Below are positions 63,859 through 64,000 of a DNA stretch of 64,000 bases, piece by piece; the stretch's first letter is position 1, and the number at the start of each line of letters is the position of its first letter. The notes beneath the pieces were generated by a model, which was not told the origin of the DNA, ran no database searches, and was given only the letters and a program-made list of their open reading frames with translations. Position numbers and translations under genes: made by a program. Origin of the DNA: Streptomyces fumigatiscleroticus (lineage in GTDB: Bacteria; Actinomycetota; Actinomycetes; Streptomycetales; Streptomycetaceae); the NCBI RefSeq assembly GCF_014647975.1, contig NZ_BMQF01000004.1, forward strand, positions 487,181 to 551,180, given 5' to 3'.

Positions 63859-64000
63859 CGACCGCCACCTCCGTCTCCGAGGAGACCGACAGCCCGTACG
63901 CCCTCAGCCACCTGGACGCGCTGGAGTCCGAGGCGGTGCACATCTTCCGCGAGGTGGCGGGCGAGTTCGAGAACCCGGTGATCCTGTTCTCCGGCGGCAA
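63855..64000 (+). CDS. cysD: Sulfate adenylyltransferase subunit 2, partial
   Basis: The first 48 codons, up to the window edge. The frame contains the PP-loop start FSGGK, and the ATG at 63855 overlaps the cysC stop (ATGA). The product forms the catalytic subunit of the sulfate adenylyltransferase complex with CysN. Confidence 0.92.
   Translation, partial: MTTATSVSEETDSPYALSHLDALESEAVHIFREVAGEFENPVILFSGG

Overview
The window is chromosomal DNA of a Streptomyces or a very close relative. The evidence is GC above 70 percent, GTG starts, strong GGAGG-type ribosome binding sites, many ATGA start/stop overlaps, an alditol oxidase nearly identical in sequence to Streptomyces coelicolor AldO as I remember it, Streptomyces-type families (DUF2637, RsbW-like ATP-binding proteins, Pls-type NRPS, ROK and GlxA regulators), and one TTA (bldA-type) codon. 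I found no rRNA, tRNA, insertion sequence or CRISPR array. The gene content reads as accessory or arm-type metabolism that leads into a conserved sulfur-assimilation operon.

Layout. 1-690: non-coding, with a 166-bp tandem repeat. 0.7-4.4 kb: GntR regulator, FhuF-type iron-sulfur reductase under a clear iron box, DUF2637 membrane protein, anti-sigma-type ATPase. 4.4-5.4 kb: no gene seen. 5.4-12 kb: pyruvate oxidase, a PP2C-like protein that lacks catalytic Asp residues and has a long 11-residue repeat linker, a LuxR-type regulator, a DUF456 protein and an F420-type oxidoreductase. 12-15.3 kb: alkylation repair (Ogt and Ada-AlkA, overlapping), RsgA and a 22-codon upstream ORF. 15.4-18.4 kb: a sigma-like/zinc/TM/CBM2 fusion protein and a radical-SAM protein with unusual cysteine spacing. 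18.5-25.6 kb: alditol oxidase, then a galactoside locus (ROK regulator, lacZ, MFS) whose ABC transporter genes have been fused by a deletion. 25.6-31.7 kb: MFS exporter, hypothetical genes, a secreted PHP-domain hydrolase, TetR regulator. 30.6-34.4 kb: plant cell-wall polysaccharide genes (rhamnogalacturonan acetylesterase and two GH43 enzymes). 34.5-37.7 kb: two decayed genes around a kinase-like APH protein and homocysteine methyltransferase. 37.7-46.2 kb: regulators, esterase, LacI regulator, ThuA, two VOC proteins, YihY.

The most interesting part is 46.9-54.9 kb. Five same-strand genes look like a biosynthetic operon for an L-2,3-diaminopropionate (Dap) homopolymer or short peptide: a membrane 'terminal half' of an epsilon-poly-lysine-synthetase-type enzyme with its own carrier domain, a separate adenylation-carrier protein, a TauD/SyrP-like oxygenase that contains the TTA codon, and the SbnB and SbnA enzymes that make Dap. 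AidB, a GAF regulator, a secreted protein and a GNAT acetyltransferase follow. The right end (60.4-64.0 kb) is the assimilatory sulfate reduction operon: cysteine-type leader peptide, sulfite reductase, a small zinc-ribbon protein, cysH, cysC and the start of cysD.

Regulatory links visible in the DNA are: an iron box before the FhuF gene; the same CCCCTTG-CGAAGG element before the ROK gene and before the broken sugar transporter; and a matching AAGCGCTT operator before the LacI gene and before the acetylesterase gene 9.5 kb away.
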